From contig NZ_JAFFZS010000001.1 of NCBI RefSeq assembly GCF_016921115.1, forward strand, positions 124,001 through 188,000: DNA of 64,000 nucleotides, read 5' to 3'. The notes beneath the pieces were generated by a model, which saw only the letters and a program-made list of their open reading frames with translations, had not been told where the DNA came from and did no database searches. The stretch's first letter is position 1. Every line of letters starts with the position of its first letter. The translations under genes and the position numbers were made by a program. Below are positions 8,576 to 18,196 of this stretch, in pieces. This DNA is from Streptomyces actuosus (GTDB lineage Bacteria > Actinomycetota > Actinomycetes > Streptomycetales > Streptomycetaceae).

Positions 8576-9490
8576 TCAGCGGTAGCCGGTGGTGTCCGCG
8601 GGCCTGCCGGCGTCCTGGACCTCGACGAGGTACCGCCAGGCGTCGGGGCGGCTGCCGTCGAGGTCGGTGAATCCGTACTCACGGGCGAGTCCACCGCTCG
8701 ACAGGGAGCGCCCGTTGAAGCGGGCCACCTCCGGGTCGGCGGCGAGCGCCGCGACGGCGCGGCCCGTGTAGCGCGGGCTCTCGGAGATGGCGAAGTGCGG
8801 CTCGCGGTCGAGCGCGTCGCGCCAGTTCTCCTCGCGGACCCCGAACAGGTCGAGCATGAGCTCGGAGCGCAGCCAGCCGGGGGTCAGCGCGACGGCGGTG
8901 GCACCGCGCGGTCCGAGTTCGTGACCGAGGGCGAACGCCATGCGCAGCACGGAGGTCTTGGCGAGGTCGTAGAAGAGGTTCACCCGGTAGCGGTCGCGGT
9001 TGTACTCGGCCGTCCCGTCGGTCATCTCCACGACCAGGCCCCCGGGACGGCGCAGCAGGAGCGGCAGGGCGTGGTGGCTCGTGACCGCGTGCGTCTCCAC
9101 GGCCAGGCGCAGCAGGCGGAGTCCGTTGTCGAGGTCGTGCTCCCAGACGGGGGTGTCCCACTCGAAGAGCTTCTCGCCGCCCCAGATGTCGTTGACGAGG
9201 ACGTCGAGGCGGTCCTGCTCGGCGGCGATGCGGTCGACCAGCGCCCGGACCTGGTCGGGTTCGAGGTGGTCGGTGGGTACGGCGATGCCGTGGCCGCCGG
9301 CCTGGGTGACCTGGTCGGCGGTGTCCTCGACGGTCTCCGGCCGGTCGTACTCGGAGCGTTGGGCACGGGTGCTGCGGCCGGTGACGTAGACGGTGGCGCC
9401 GGCGGCTCCCAGTTCCACCGCGATTCCGCGTCCCGCGCCCCGGGTCGCCCCCGCGACCAGTGCGACCTTGCCGTCCAGTGGACGTGACAT
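8576..9490 (-). CDS. SDR-family oxidoreductase
   Basis: Intact short-chain dehydrogenase of 304 residues, longer than the classical 250. The Rossmann glycine motif AGATRGAGRGIA is at residues 13-24, followed by VYVTGRST and a LDVLVNDIWGGE motif that replaces the usual NNAG. The catalytic region is around NRDRYRVNLFYDLAKTSV, where YDLAK fits YxxxK. These features match the SDR group with C-terminal extensions found widely in Actinobacteria. Its substrate cannot be read from the sequence. It starts at ATG 9490. The broken SDR at 7586-8380 lies downstream on the same strand, but the sequences are not close copies. Confidence 0.82.
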   Translation of the reverse strand: MSRPLDGKVALVAGATRGAGRGIAVELGAAGATVYVTGRSTRAQRSEYDRPETVEDTADQVTQAGGHGIAVPTDHLEPDQVRALVDRIAAEQDRLDVLVNDIWGGEKLFEWDTPVWEHDLDNGLRLLRLAVETHAVTSHHALPLLLRRPGGLVVEMTDGTAEYNRDRYRVNLFYDLAKTSVLRMAFALGHELGPRGATAVALTPGWLRSELMLDLFGVREENWRDALDREPHFAISESPRYTGRAVAALAADPEVARFNGRSLSSGGLAREYGFTDLDGSRPDAWRYLVEVQDAGRPADTTGYR

Positions 9491-9608
9491 GTCCGGCCTC
9501 CCGTTGCCGTGCGAAGTGTCGTCACGTCGAGGGTGCCGTGGAAGCCGGACAACTCCTGTCGGGTATGACGGACGTTCACCCGGGGGCCCCCGGAGCGCGT
9601 CCATCCGG

Positions 9609-10241
9609 TCAGTGGCCGCGGTCGATCCACTCCTGGAGGTGGGGAGCCTCCGCCCCGATCGTCGTCGCGTCGCCGTGTCCGGTGAGAACCCTGGTCCCGG
9701 GAGGCAGGGTCAGCAGGCGGTCGCGGATCGAGGCGACGATCGTCGGGAAGTGGGAGTAGGAGCGGCCGGTGGCGCCGGGGCCGCCCCGGAAGAGCGTGTC
9801 GCCGGTGAAGACGGTCCCGAGGGCCGGTGCGTACAGGCAGACCGCGCCCGGGGCGTGACCGGGGGTGTGCAGCACGGTGAGGTCGACACCGGCGGCCTCG
9901 ATGACCTGCCCGTCACGCAGATGGGCGTCGGGCTCACGGTCCGGGTGGGTGAGCTTCCACAACGGCAGGTCTTCGGGGTGGAGCCAGATCACGGCGCCGG
10001 TCGCGTCGGCGAGGGCGGGGGCGGCGTCGACGTGGTCGTTGTGGGCGTGGGTGCACACGATCGCGGTCAGGCGCCGACCGCCCACGGCGGCGGCGATGGC
10101 CGCGGCGTCGTGGGCCGCGTCGACGACGACGACCTCATGGTCGTCGCCGACGATCCACACGTTGTTGTCGACGTCCCAGGTGCCGCCGTCGAGGGTGAAC
10201 TGCCCCGAGGTCACCAGCCGTTCGATGCGGGTGCTCGTCAC
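9609..10241 (-). CDS. Metallo-beta-lactamase fold hydrolase coupled to mscR
   Basis: Hydrolase of 210 residues of the glyoxalase II-like MBL fold. The metal-binding motifs are all present: THAHNDH (about 64-70), [15 protein letters not shown] and a late TGHGD. The start codon overlaps the stop codon of the mycothiol-dependent dehydrogenase by four bases (ATGA), so the two are translationally coupled. The same pairing of mscR with an MBL-fold gene occurs in mycobacteria. The inference is that it hydrolyses the S-formylmycothiol (or related thioester) made by the dehydrogenase, releasing formate and mycothiol. Direct specificity is not provable here. Confidence 0.85.
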   Translation of the reverse strand: MTSTRIERLVTSGQFTLDGGTWDVDNNVWIVGDDHEVVVVDAAHDAAAIAAAVGGRRLTAIVCTHAHNDHVDAAPALADATGAVIWLHPEDLPLWKLTHPDREPDAHLRDGQVIEAAGVDLTVLHTPGHAPGAVCLYAPALGTVFTGDTLFRGGPGATGRSYSHFPTIVASIRDRLLTLPPGTRVLTGHGDATTIGAEAPHLQEWIDRGH

Positions 10242-11323
10242 AGCACCACCACCGAGCGCAGGACGTCCCCGCGCTGCATCCGTTCGAAGGCCTTCTCGAC
10301 CTCGTCCAGCGCGATCGTCTCGGAGACGAACCGGTCGAGGTCCAGGCGGCCTTGGAGATGCAGGTCGACGAGCATCGGGAAGTCCCGGGAGGGCAGGCAG
10401 TCGCCGTACCAGGACGACTTGAGGGCCCCACCGCGCCCGAAGACGTCCAGCAGCGGGAGTTCGAGCGTCATGTCGGGAGTGGGGACACCGACGAGGACGA
10501 CGGTGCCGGCCAGGTCGCGGGCGTAGAACGCCTGCTTGTACGTCTCGGGGCGGCCGACGGCCTCGATCACGACGTCGGCGCCGAAGCCGTCGGTCAGTTC
10601 ACGGATCGCCTCGACGGGGTCGGCGGTGCGGGAATCGACCGTGTGGGTGGCGCCCATGGTGCGGGCGGTGGCCAGTTTCCGGTCGTCGATGTCGACGGCG
10701 ATGATCTTCGCCGCGCCCGCGAGGCGCGCCCCGGCGATCGCCGCGTCGCCGACGCCGCCGCAGCCGATGACCGCGACGGTGTCGCCGCGGCCGACATCGC
10801 CCGTGTTCAGGGCGGCGCCGATACCGGCCATCACCCCGCAGCCCAGCAGCCCGGCCGCCTGCGGGGAGACGGCGGGGTCGACCTTGGTGCACTGGCCGGC
10901 CGCGACCAGGGTCTTCTCCGCGAACGCGCCGATGCCGAGGGCGGGCGCGAGGACGGTGCCGTCGGTGAGTGTCATCTTCTGGCCGGCGTTGCGGGTGTCG
11001 AAGCAGTACCACGGCCGGCCGCGCCGACAGGCTCGGCAACGGCCGCAGACAGCACGCCAGTTGAGGATCACGAAGTCGCCGGGTGCCACGTCGGTGACGC
11101 CCTCGCCGACGGACTCCACCACGCCCGCCGCCTCGTGGCCGAGCAGGAAGGGGAACTCGTCGGTGATGCCGCCCTCCCGGTAGTGCAGGTCGGTGTGGCA
11201 CACGCCGCACGCCTGGATCGCGACGACGGCCTCGCCCGGCCCCGGATCGGGCACCAGGACCGTGTCGATGCGCACCGGCTGGTTCCTGCCCGGTGCGATC
11301 ACGCCGCGTACTTCCTGCGCCAT
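10238..11323 (-). CDS. mscR: S-(hydroxymethyl)mycothiol dehydrogenase / S-nitrosomycothiol reductase
   Basis: Zinc- and NAD-dependent medium-chain dehydrogenase of 361 residues. The catalytic zinc ligands are visible in GVCHTDLH (Cys near 41) and GHEAAG. The structural zinc site has four Cys in [15 protein letters not shown], and the NAD-binding motif is [13 protein letters not shown]. The sequence ([17 protein letters not shown] start, [21 protein letters not shown]) is that of the mycothiol-dependent formaldehyde dehydrogenase branch. It oxidises the adduct of formaldehyde and mycothiol and can reduce S-nitrosomycothiol. It heads a two-gene operon with the MBL hydrolase. I see no clear operator upstream in the short gap before 11530. 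Confidence 0.9.
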   Translation of the reverse strand: MAQEVRGVIAPGRNQPVRIDTVLVPDPGPGEAVVAIQACGVCHTDLHYREGGITDEFPFLLGHEAAGVVESVGEGVTDVAPGDFVILNWRAVCGRCRACRRGRPWYCFDTRNAGQKMTLTDGTVLAPALGIGAFAEKTLVAAGQCTKVDPAVSPQAAGLLGCGVMAGIGAALNTGDVGRGDTVAVIGCGGVGDAAIAGARLAGAAKIIAVDIDDRKLATARTMGATHTVDSRTADPVEAIRELTDGFGADVVIEAVGRPETYKQAFYARDLAGTVVLVGVPTPDMTLELPLLDVFGRGGALKSSWYGDCLPSRDFPMLVDLHLQGRLDLDRFVSETIALDEVEKAFERMQRGDVLRSVVVL

Positions 11324-11486
11324 GTGCTGATCCCCTTCCGTCGGCGGGGGCCGGATTCCGTTTCTGGCCCGACCCTACGTGCGGGGCGGCGGCGAGGGCG
11401 TGCGGCGGCGCCGGTGACCTACGGTTTCGGCCACATCGGGGTCCGGTTCCCGGGAGGCTGCCGGCGGCGTCCGCAGAGCGTGCGAA

Positions 11487-11510
11487 GGGTCGCCCCCGCG
11501 GGGGCGACCC
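11487..11510 (-). terminator. Perfect 24-base palindrome downstream of the small secreted protein gene
   Basis: GGGTCGCCCCCG at 11487-11498 is followed directly by its reverse complement at 11499-11510. It lies 20 bases after the stop codon of the minus-strand gene at 11531 and should fold into a stable hairpin, so it is a likely terminator for that gene. It could also protect the 3' end of the mscR promoter side from read-through. Confidence 0.65.
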
Positions 11511-11530
11511 GGGGAGGCGCGCAGAGCCTG

Positions 11531-11833
11531 TTACTGGACGGCCGGGAGCAGTCCGGTCACCGGTGCGGCCAGGTCGGTCAGCTGGTGCAGCTCGTTGAGC
11601 TTGTTCAGCTCGTTCATCCGGTTCAGCGACCCGAGCTGCTGGGAGACCCGCGGCATCTCCGCCCGGTGCTCCGCGGGGATGTCGCTCGTCGCGAGCGAGT
11701 CGAGCACGTGGACCGGGTTGAGCCGACCGGTGCCCTGGGCGCCTGCGTCGGCCGCGTTCGCGGCCGGCGCGGCAAAGCCGGCGGCTCCGACGGCGAGGCA
11801 GGCGGCGGCAACGATGCGTCGAGTGGAGATCAT
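11531..11833 (-). CDS. Small secreted protein with Leu/Asn repeats
   Basis: Protein of 100 residues with an evident signal peptide (RRIVAAACLAVGAAGFAAPAANA), giving a mature chain of about 73 residues. The mature part carries a degenerate repeat LGSLNRMNELNKLNELHQLTDL before a hydrophobic LLPAVQ end. There are no cysteines or catalytic motifs. It resembles small exported proteins common in Streptomyces, but the function is unknown to me. Monocistronic, with a strong downstream palindrome at 11487-11510. A surface or hyphal-sheath role is conceivable but not shown. Confidence 0.7.
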   Translation of the reverse strand: MISTRRIVAAACLAVGAAGFAAPAANAADAGAQGTGRLNPVHVLDSLATSDIPAEHRAEMPRVSQQLGSLNRMNELNKLNELHQLTDLAAPVTGLLPAVQ

Positions 11834-12006
11834 GCCCTCAGCAACGGCGCGGGGCGCCCCCCGGACACGGGCGCGTTGCGCCGCTCACCCGTCAGGCGCA
11901 GCGGGCGGACTGCGCTTGCCGAGCCCGGCGGGGCGGAGGACGCTCGAAGGTGAGGCCGGCGCCGCCCGTATCCCCGTACGGACCGCGGCCCCCGAAGGAG
12001 GTCATC

Positions 12007-12372
12007 ATGGGCACCACCGCATCCGCCGCCTTCGACACCGAGACCTTGCGCCGAGGCATCGAAGGACAGACAGCGGCGACACTCTTGTCGCTCTACACGG
12101 ACGACGCGACGCTACGCATCGTGAACCGCAACAGCCAGCCCAGCCACCCCAAGGTGCTGCAGGGTCGTGGCGAGATAGCCGAACTGCTGGAGGACGTGTA
12201 CGGCCGGGACTTGAAGCACACGTTCGAGGGATGCGTGATCCAAGGAGACCGCGCGGCGTACAGCGAGTCCTGCCGGTACTCGGACGGGACCCGTGTGATG
12301 TCCGAGTCGATGATCACGCTGCGCGACGGCAAGATCTCGGAGCAGATCATGATCGAGGCGTGGGACGAGTAG
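12007..12372 (+). CDS. NTF2-like (SnoaL-type) protein
   Basis: Protein of 121 residues with the cone-shaped alpha+beta NTF2-like pattern: an N-terminal helix (TLRRGIEGQTAATLLSLYTDDA), then beta strands including YSESCRYSDGTRVMSESMI and a final LRDGKISEQIMIEAWDE strand. Family members are SnoaL-like isomerases or ligand-binding proteins; no catalytic residues can be assigned with confidence. The ATG at 12007 is chosen because GGAGG lies 5 bases upstream; an in-frame ATG at 11950 has no ribosome binding site. Single gene, followed by a hairpin at 12490-12517. Confidence 0.75.
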   Translation: MGTTASAAFDTETLRRGIEGQTAATLLSLYTDDATLRIVNRNSQPSHPKVLQGRGEIAELLEDVYGRDLKHTFEGCVIQGDRAAYSESCRYSDGTRVMSESMITLRDGKISEQIMIEAWDE

Positions 12373-12489
12373 AGGCAGGTCCCCAGGCACAGCCGACGAG
12401 GGCCCGGCCCGCATCCCGCGCGCACGTGACTCACACCTGACGAGGACGTGGTTACACACAGCCGAACGGTGACACGCGACGCACAGCGA

Positions 12490-12517
12490 CGGTCCGGACC
12501 CTTCCTGGTCCGGACCG
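12490..12517. terminator. Strong hairpin in the 12373-12742 gap
   Basis: CGGTCCGGACC at 12490-12500 and GGTCCGGACCG at 12507-12517 form an 11-bp perfect stem around a six-base loop. It sits between the NTF2-like gene and the convergent tetR gene at 12743, so it is a likely terminator. I see no gene or further signal in the rest of the 370-base gap (12373-12742), which is rich in Pro/Arg-type shadow frames only. Confidence 0.55.
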
Positions 12518-12742
12518 CTCACTCCGGTCCCGACCGTGCGCGCCGGACACCCGGCCCCACACGGACACCTCGTTCCGGGCCCGCGGCAGAGGTGTCCCCG
12601 GGCCGGCCCTCCCGACCACCGGACCCGCCGCACGCCCGGATGCCCGCGACCCGGACGCTGCGCCCCGGACGCCCGCCGCCGCCCCGCGCGTGGCTCCACT
12701 CCCCCACCCGGCGCTCCCCGCGCGGTACTTCCCGTGTTCTCC

Positions 12743-13405
12743 TCAGCCGGGCGGCGCGGGCCCGTCCGGCGGGCGCAGCATGCCCAGGAGCTGCCGGACC
12801 AGCTCGTCGACGACGTCGTCGAGGGTGGCGTCGACCCAGCCGGCGCTCCAGTCGTGCAGAAGGCCGTTGACGCTGCCGATGAACGCCGCCGCGGCCAGCC
12901 GGTAGTCGCGGTCGGCGGCCTCCCCGCGGGCGGCGGCCGCGCGGGCCTCGGCGCAGATGAGGTCGACCCAGCGGGCGCGCCGGGCGAGGCGCTGCTCCTC
13001 CAGGCGCTCGCTGACGCCGACGATCTCCACGAAGGTGACGCGGATGCGGCGCGGGTCGTCGGTGACGTTGTCGGCGTAGGCGCGGAAGAAGACGGTGATG
13101 CGGTCCGCGAGCGGTAGGCCGCCCGCGGTGGCGAACGCCGCCCGGACGGCCTCCTCGGCCCACCCGTTGACCTGCAGGTGGAGGGCGGCGAGGACGTCCT
13201 CCAGAGTGCGGAACTCCTCGTAGAACTGCCGGGTGGACAGACCCGCGGCCTCGCAGAGCGCTGCGACCGTCGTCGCCCGGTATCCGGGCGTGTCGCCGAA
13301 GAGTTCCAGTGCCGCCTCCAGGAAGCGGCTGCGGCGCTCGGCCTGCCGCTCCGCGGCCGACCTGCCGCCGTAGCGGCCTGTCGGTGCCCTCAGCCTGCCC
13401 GTCAC
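12743..13405 (-). CDS. TetR family transcriptional regulator
   Basis: Repressor of about 220 residues. The helix-turn-helix is at about 22-68 (RRSRFLEAALELFGDTPGYR, TTVAALCEAAGLSTRQFYEEF); the rest is the helical ligand domain with FIGSVNGLLHDWSAG near the end. The GTG at 13405 is the best start, although a GAGGGAG sits very close to it; a second GGGAGG lies further upstream. It is transcribed divergently from the secreted beta-propeller gene at 13580. The shared 175-base gap holds a small palindrome (13487-13502), so control of that neighbour is likely. Ligand unknown. Confidence 0.85.
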   Translation of the reverse strand: MTGRLRAPTGRYGGRSAAERQAERRSRFLEAALELFGDTPGYRATTVAALCEAAGLSTRQFYEEFRTLEDVLAALHLQVNGWAEEAVRAAFATAGGLPLADRITVFFRAYADNVTDDPRRIRVTFVEIVGVSERLEEQRLARRARWVDLICAEARAAAARGEAADRDYRLAAAAFIGSVNGLLHDWSAGWVDATLDDVVDELVRQLLGMLRPPDGPAPPG

Positions 13406-13486
13406 GCTCCCTCGCGCCTCCCTCGTCGTCCCCGGGACGCCGTCAATTTTGTCGTGTACGCGGTCTTGTCGAGAAGGCACCCCCTC

Positions 13487-13502
13487 CTTACTTTCGAGTA
13501 AG
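13487..13502. promoter_or_regulatory. Small palindrome in the divergent tetR/beta-propeller promoter
   Basis: CTTACT at 13487-13492 and AGTAAG at 13497-13502 are reverse complements separated by TTCG. This is the only clear AT-containing dyad in the gap between the divergent genes, and it lies about 80 bases from each start codon. It is a candidate operator for the TetR protein. Confidence 0.4.
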
Positions 13503-13579
13503 TCCACTGTGAAACCGCGCGTGTTCAGATTCCTCGCACTCGCCCGCACGCTCCCCCACTCCAAGAGGAGAGAGCACTC

Positions 13580-14836
13580 ATGCCTGCTGTCGGTACCAGG
13601 CACCTCTGCTCCGTGGCCGCCGCCCTCGTCCTGGCCGTCACCGCCCCGGCGACGACCGCCACCGCCTCGACCGGATCCGCCCCGGGCACCGGCCTGCGCG
13701 AGGTGCTGTTCGTCGGCAACAACTGGGACGGCACCGCCGATGTCCTGCGGTCCTCCGGCGACTACGCGAAGGTCGGCCGGATCGACGTCGTGCCCGACCG
13801 GGCCGAGCGGATGGCGGAGATCAACGCCGACCCGATCAAGTGGATCTACTTCATGGCGATCCGACACAGCGTCGGCGAGGGACACGACCAGTTCGCCGAC
13901 GACATGTACGCCACGCCGGACGGCACATCGGTGGTGGTGTCGCGGCCCAGCTTCGCCGACGTGGTCTCGATCGACCTGTCCGACGGGGGCGTCAACTGGC
14001 GCTTCCGCGTGTCGGGGTACCGCGCCGACCACATGGCGGCCTCCCCCGACGGCACCCGGGTCGCGGTGTCCGCCTCGACCTCGAACACCGTGCACGTGCT
14101 GGACATCGCCGGCGGAAGGGAGCTGGGCCGGTTCGCCACCGGCGACAAGCCGCACGAGAACATCTTCGGCGCGGACGGCAGATACCTGTACAACATGTCG
14201 ATCGGCGAGGTGAACACCGCGGCGGACGCCCCCTGGCTGGACTGGACGAAGGGCGACCGGCACATCACCGTCGTGGACGCGGCCACGTACCGGCCGGTGC
14301 GGATCGTCGACATGCGCGAACGCCTGGACGCGATCGGCCTGAGGGACTTCTCCGACGCGGTGCGGCCCGCGGTGTTCTCGCCGGACGGGTCGAAGCTGTA
14401 CTTCCAGGTGTCGTTCTTCAACGGCTTCTTCGAGTACGACCTCGCCGACGACCGGATCACCCGGACGAAGACGCTGCCGAAGAACCCGGCGACCAGCGAC
14501 GACCGCACCACCTTCGTCAACGACTCGCGCCACCACGGCCTGTCGATGAAGCCGGACGGCAGCAAGCTGTGCGTCGCCGGCACCATGGACGACTACGCCA
14601 CGGTCGTGGACCGTGCCACGCTGCGGGAGGGTCCGCTCGTCCCCGCCGTCAAGCCGTACTGGGCCACGGTCAGCGGTGACGGCCGTGACTGCGTGGTGTC
14701 GGAGAGCGGCGCCGACCGGGTCACGGCGATCGACTTCGCCACCGGCGAGAAGCGGCTGTCGGTGCCCGTGGGCGACCATCCGCAGCGCGTCCGTCTGGGC
14801 CATGTACCCGCGGACTGGACCGGCCCCGGAGTCTGA
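13580..14836 (+). CDS. Secreted seven-bladed beta-propeller (YncE-like) protein
   Basis: Exported protein of 418 residues: signal peptide (LCSVAAALVLAVTAPATTATA) followed by repeated beta-propeller blades. Blade signatures are DDMYATPDGTSVVVSRPS, HMAASPDGTRVAVSASTSNT, RPAVFSPDGSKLYFQVSFFNG, GLSMKPDGSKLCVAGTMDDY and TVSGDGRDCVVSESGADRV. No Cys-His haem site or catalytic residue stands out, so a binding role is likeliest. Such proteins are often annotated as YncE or cytochrome D1-like domain proteins. RBS GAGGAGAGAG precedes the ATG. The divergent TetR gene is its probable regulator. Confidence 0.82.
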   Translation: MPAVGTRHLCSVAAALVLAVTAPATTATASTGSAPGTGLREVLFVGNNWDGTADVLRSSGDYAKVGRIDVVPDRAERMAEINADPIKWIYFMAIRHSVGEGHDQFADDMYATPDGTSVVVSRPSFADVVSIDLSDGGVNWRFRVSGYRADHMAASPDGTRVAVSASTSNTVHVLDIAGGRELGRFATGDKPHENIFGADGRYLYNMSIGEVNTAADAPWLDWTKGDRHITVVDAATYRPVRIVDMRERLDAIGLRDFSDAVRPAVFSPDGSKLYFQVSFFNGFFEYDLADDRITRTKTLPKNPATSDDRTTFVNDSRHHGLSMKPDGSKLCVAGTMDDYATVVDRATLREGPLVPAVKPYWATVSGDGRDCVVSESGADRVTAIDFATGEKRLSVPVGDHPQRVRLGHVPADWTGPGV

Positions 14837-15368
14837 GCACGCCGTACGGGGTCCACGGTTCGGACCCTCCCTGTCCCTCCGCCCCTGGTCCCCCGCGCAC
14901 CCACGCCACCTGCCGTCCCACGCGGGTGCGCGGCGGCCGCAGCGAGGCCGCCACGCCCGCCGCCGTCGCTGGACACGATGCCGGTGGGCCGTCCAGGGGG
15001 CCGGCGGACCCGGGTTCCCGGTGGCCGGGGACCCGTCGGCGGGGCGGGCGGCCGCGGGGCCGGGGTGAGCCAGGGCGCGGCGAACGGCACGGGACGGCGC
15101 CAGGGCGCTCCGCGGTCGCCCCGGCCCGGCGGGCCCAGAACCTGCGGGCCCGTCGGCAGGCCCGCAGGCCGTGCCCGGTACAGCCGCCGCCCGGGGCCGG
15201 GCACGGTCCGGCGCGCCGGTGCCGGGCCGCCGCTTCGTCGCCCAGCGATCCGTGCCGTGCACTCGCCGCCACCCCGGCGCGGTCATAGAGTGCGGTCATG
15301 GGGTGACGAACATCACGCCCGGCTGCTGGCTGCTCCTCTCATCCGCCCGCATGCCCTCTGGAGGGCCC
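14837..15368. other. Long gap before the molybdenum hydroxylase operon
   Basis: About 530 bases with no gene that I can support; the open frames are GC-driven shadows. The last 100 bases probably hold the operon promoter: the sequence CGGTCATAGAGTGCGGTCATGG near 15283-15304 contains a possible -10 element (TAGAGT) and a repeated GCGGTCAT. No clear operator palindrome was found. Confidence 0.4.
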
Positions 15369-15839
15369 ATGACCCACATCTCGGTGAAGGTGGACGGCAC
15401 GACGTACGAGGACGAGGTCGAGCCCCGCCTTCTGCTGGTGCACTACCTGCGCGACCGGCTCGGCCTGACCGGTACCCCGGTCGGCTGCGACACCTCCAAC
15501 TGCGGTGCCTGCACCGTCGATCTCGACGGCGAGAGCGTCAAGAGCTGCGCCGTGCTCGCCGTCCAGGCGGACGGCGGCGAGGTGACCACCGTCCAGGGAC
15601 TCGCCCGCGACGGGGAGTGGACGGCGCTCCAGCGGGCCTTCCACGAGCGCCACGCGCTCCAGTGCGGCTACTGCACCCCCGGCATGATCATGGCGGCGCG
15701 CGACCTGCTGCGCGACAACCCGCGTCCCACGCCGGAGGAGGTGCGGCAGGGCCTGGAGGGCAACCTCTGCCGCTGCACCGGCTACCAGAACATCGTCCGG
15801 GCCGTCCTGGCCGCCTCCGGGCAGGAGGTCACGGCATGA
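15369..15839 (+). CDS. coxS: Molybdenum hydroxylase small subunit, [2Fe-2S] (CoxS-like)
   Basis: Electron-transfer subunit of 156 residues. The N-terminal plant-ferredoxin-type cluster motif is [12 protein letters not shown] with a further Cys in KSCAVL. The C-terminal helical-bundle cluster uses QCGYCTPG and NLCRCTGY. This is the standard two-cluster small subunit of the CO dehydrogenase/xanthine oxidase family, passing electrons from the molybdenum site to FAD. The ATG at 15369 has GGAGG 4 bases before it. It overlaps the next gene by four bases (ATGA). First gene of a seven-gene operon. Confidence 0.93.
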   Translation: MTHISVKVDGTTYEDEVEPRLLLVHYLRDRLGLTGTPVGCDTSNCGACTVDLDGESVKSCAVLAVQADGGEVTTVQGLARDGEWTALQRAFHERHALQCGYCTPGMIMAARDLLRDNPRPTPEEVRQGLEGNLCRCTGYQNIVRAVLAASGQEVTA

Positions 15840-18196
15840 CGTCGACGACGGAACGCGAGGTCGGCCGGGCCCGGCCCCGCAAGGAGGACGCGCACCTGAT
15901 CACCGGCCAGACCAACTGGACCGACAACATCCAGGCCGGGGGCCTGCTGTACATGGCGTTCCTGCGCAGCCCGCTGGCGCACGCCCGCATCGAGCGGATC
16001 GACGTCGCGCCCGCCCTGCAGCGTCCCGGCGTGGTCGCCGCGTTCACCGGGGCGGACCTCGCGGACGGACTCGGGTCGATGCCCTGCGTGTGGCCGGTCA
16101 CCGAGGACATCGTGATGCCGGCGCACCCGCCGGTCGCCGCCGACGAGGTGCGGTACGCGGGCGACCCGGTGGCCGTCGTCGTGGCCCGGGACCGGTACGC
16201 CGCCGCCGACGCGCTGGAGGCGATCGAGGTCGACTACGAGCCGCTGCCCCCGGTGCTGGACCTGGAGGGCGCGCTCGCGGAGGACGCCCCGCTGGTCCAC
16301 GCCGACAAGGGCACCAACCGCTGCTACGTCTGGCCGCTGCGGACGGGCGAGGAGTTCGACGCGGTACGGGAGCGGGCCGAGGTGACGCTGAAGCGCCGCT
16401 ACCACCAGCAGCGGCTCATCGCCAACGCCATGGAACCGCGCGCGGTCGCCGTCACACCGGTCGCCGCGTCCGGCGAGTACACGCTGTACTCCTCCACCCA
16501 GGTCCCGCACATCGCGCGGTTGCTGCTGGCCGGCGTGACCGGCATCCCCGAGAACAAGCTGCGGGTCGTCGCGCCCGACGTCGGCGGCGGCTTCGGCTCC
16601 AAACTCCAGGTCTACGGCGAGGAGGCCGTCGCCCTCGACGTCGCGCGCCGCCTGGGACGGCCGGTGAAGTGGACGGAGTCCCGCTCCGAGGGCTACCTGG
16701 CGACCCACCAGGGCCGCGGCATGATCCAGGACGTGGAGATCGCGGCGACCCGCGAGGGGCGGCTCCTCGGCCTCAAGGTCGACCTGCTGGCCGACATGGG
16801 CGCCTACCTGATGCTCATCACGCCGGGCACCCCGCTCCTGGGCGCCTTCATGTACCCGGGGATCTACAAGATGGACTCCTACGAGTTCACCTGCACCGGC
16901 GTCTTCACCACCCGTACCCCCACCGACGCCTACCGCGGGGCCGGACGCCCGGAGGCCACGTTCGCCATCGAACGGATCATGGACGACCTGGCGGCCGAAC
17001 TCGGGGTGGACCCGATGGAGCTGCGGCGGCGCAACTGGATCCGGCACGAGGAGTTCCCGTACACGACGGTCGCCGGCCTGACCTACGACAGCGGCCACTA
17101 CGAGGCCGCCACCGACCGGGCGCTGGCCCTGTTCGGGTACGACGAGCTCCGCGCCGAGCAGCGCAAGCGCGCCGAGGGCCAGGACGCCGTCCGGCTCGGC
17201 ATCGGCGTGTCGACGTACACGGAGATGTGCGGTCTGGCACCCAGCAGAGTGCTGCGTGACCTGCGGTACGCGGCCGGCGGCTGGGAGGCGGCGAGCATCC
17301 GCATGCTGCCGACCGGCAAGGTCGAGGTGGTCACGGGGACCAGCCCGCACGGGCAGGGGCACGTCACCAGCTGGAGCCAGATCGCCGCCGACGTGCTGGG
17401 GGTCCCGTTCGAGGACGTGGAGGTCGTGCACGGCGACACCCGGGCGGCACCGCAGGGCATGGACACCTACGGTTCCCGGTCGCTGGTCGTCGGCGGGTCC
17501 GCCGTGCACCACGCGGCGGTGAAGGTGGTGGAGAAGGCCCGCAAGGTGGCCGCCCATCTGCTGGAGGCCAGCGAGCAGGACCTGGACTTCGCGGACGGGG
17601 TGTTCTCGGTCAAGGGCTCCCCCGAGGCCCGCAGAACCATCCAGGAGGTCGCGTTCGCGACGTTCACCTCGCACGACCTGCCCGAGGGCCTGGAACCGAC
17701 CATCAACGCCGAGCACCTGCTCGACCCGGACACGTTCTCCTACCCGCACGGCACCCACCTGTGCGCCGTGGAGGTCGACACCGAGACCGGGCAGGTCCGG
17801 ATCCGCTCCTACGTGTGCGTCGACGACGTCGGCCGGGTGGTCAACCCGATGATCGTCGAGGGGCAGGTGCACGGCGGCCTCGCCCAGGGCATCGCCCAGG
17901 CGCTGTACGAGGAGGCGGTGTACGACGACGAGGGCAACCTGGTCTCCGGCACCATGGCCGACTACCTGGTGCCGTCCGCGGCCGACCTGCCCGACTTCGT
18001 CACCGACCGGACGCAGACACCCGCCACCTCCAACCCACTGGGCGTCAAGGGCGTCGGTGAGGCGGGCACCATCGCCTCGACGCCGGCCGTGGTGAACGCG
18101 GTCGTGGACGCGCTGCGCCCCCTGGGCGTCGGCGACGTCCGGATGCCCTGTACACCCGAACGGATCTGGCAGGCAGTGAGGGAGGCGCGCTCATGA
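15836..18196 (+). CDS. coxL: Molybdenum hydroxylase large subunit, form II CoxL-like
   Basis: Molybdopterin-binding catalytic subunit of 786 residues. Conserved features include GGGFGSK near residue 255, the substrate-channel region, [13 protein letters not shown] and the C-terminal [11 protein letters not shown], where Glu is the catalytic base in the family. The active-site loop reads AYRGAGR at residues 365-371. Family knowledge: true aerobic CO dehydrogenases (form I) have AYxCSFR, with the Cys that holds copper; AYRGAGR marks form II enzymes, whose substrate is uncertain. So it is unlikely to be a proven CO oxidiser. It overlaps coxS and coxM by four bases each, so all three are coupled. 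Confidence 0.92.
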   Translation: MTSTTEREVGRARPRKEDAHLITGQTNWTDNIQAGGLLYMAFLRSPLAHARIERIDVAPALQRPGVVAAFTGADLADGLGSMPCVWPVTEDIVMPAHPPVAADEVRYAGDPVAVVVARDRYAAADALEAIEVDYEPLPPVLDLEGALAEDAPLVHADKGTNRCYVWPLRTGEEFDAVRERAEVTLKRRYHQQRLIANAMEPRAVAVTPVAASGEYTLYSSTQVPHIARLLLAGVTGIPENKLRVVAPDVGGGFGSKLQVYGEEAVALDVARRLGRPVKWTESRSEGYLATHQGRGMIQDVEIAATREGRLLGLKVDLLADMGAYLMLITPGTPLLGAFMYPGIYKMDSYEFTCTGVFTTRTPTDAYRGAGRPEATFAIERIMDDLAAELGVDPMELRRRNWIRHEEFPYTTVAGLTYDSGHYEAATDRALALFGYDELRAEQRKRAEGQDAVRLGIGVSTYTEMCGLAPSRVLRDLRYAAGGWEAASIRMLPTGKVEVVTGTSPHGQGHVTSWSQIAADVLGVPFEDVEVVHGDTRAAPQGMDTYGSRSLVVGGSAVHHAAVKVVEKARKVAAHLLEASEQDLDFADGVFSVKGSPEARRTIQEVAFATFTSHDLPEGLEPTINAEHLLDPDTFSYPHGTHLCAVEVDTETGQVRIRSYVCVDDVGRVVNPMIVEGQVHGGLAQGIAQALYEEAVYDDEGNLVSGTMADYLVPSAADLPDFVTDRTQTPATSNPLGVKGVGEAGTIASTPAVVNAVVDALRPLGVGDVRMPCTPERIWQAVREARS

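Noticed and set aside
15782..17872. Long minus-strand frame opposite the large subunit gene
   Set aside because: His/Val/Asp-rich antisense shadow; the plus strand encodes a recognisable molybdenum hydroxylase.
15836..18196. Large subunit considered as a true aerobic CO dehydrogenase
   Set aside because: The active-site loop is AYRGAGR, not AYxCSFR, so the copper-binding Cys is absent; form II is the safer call.
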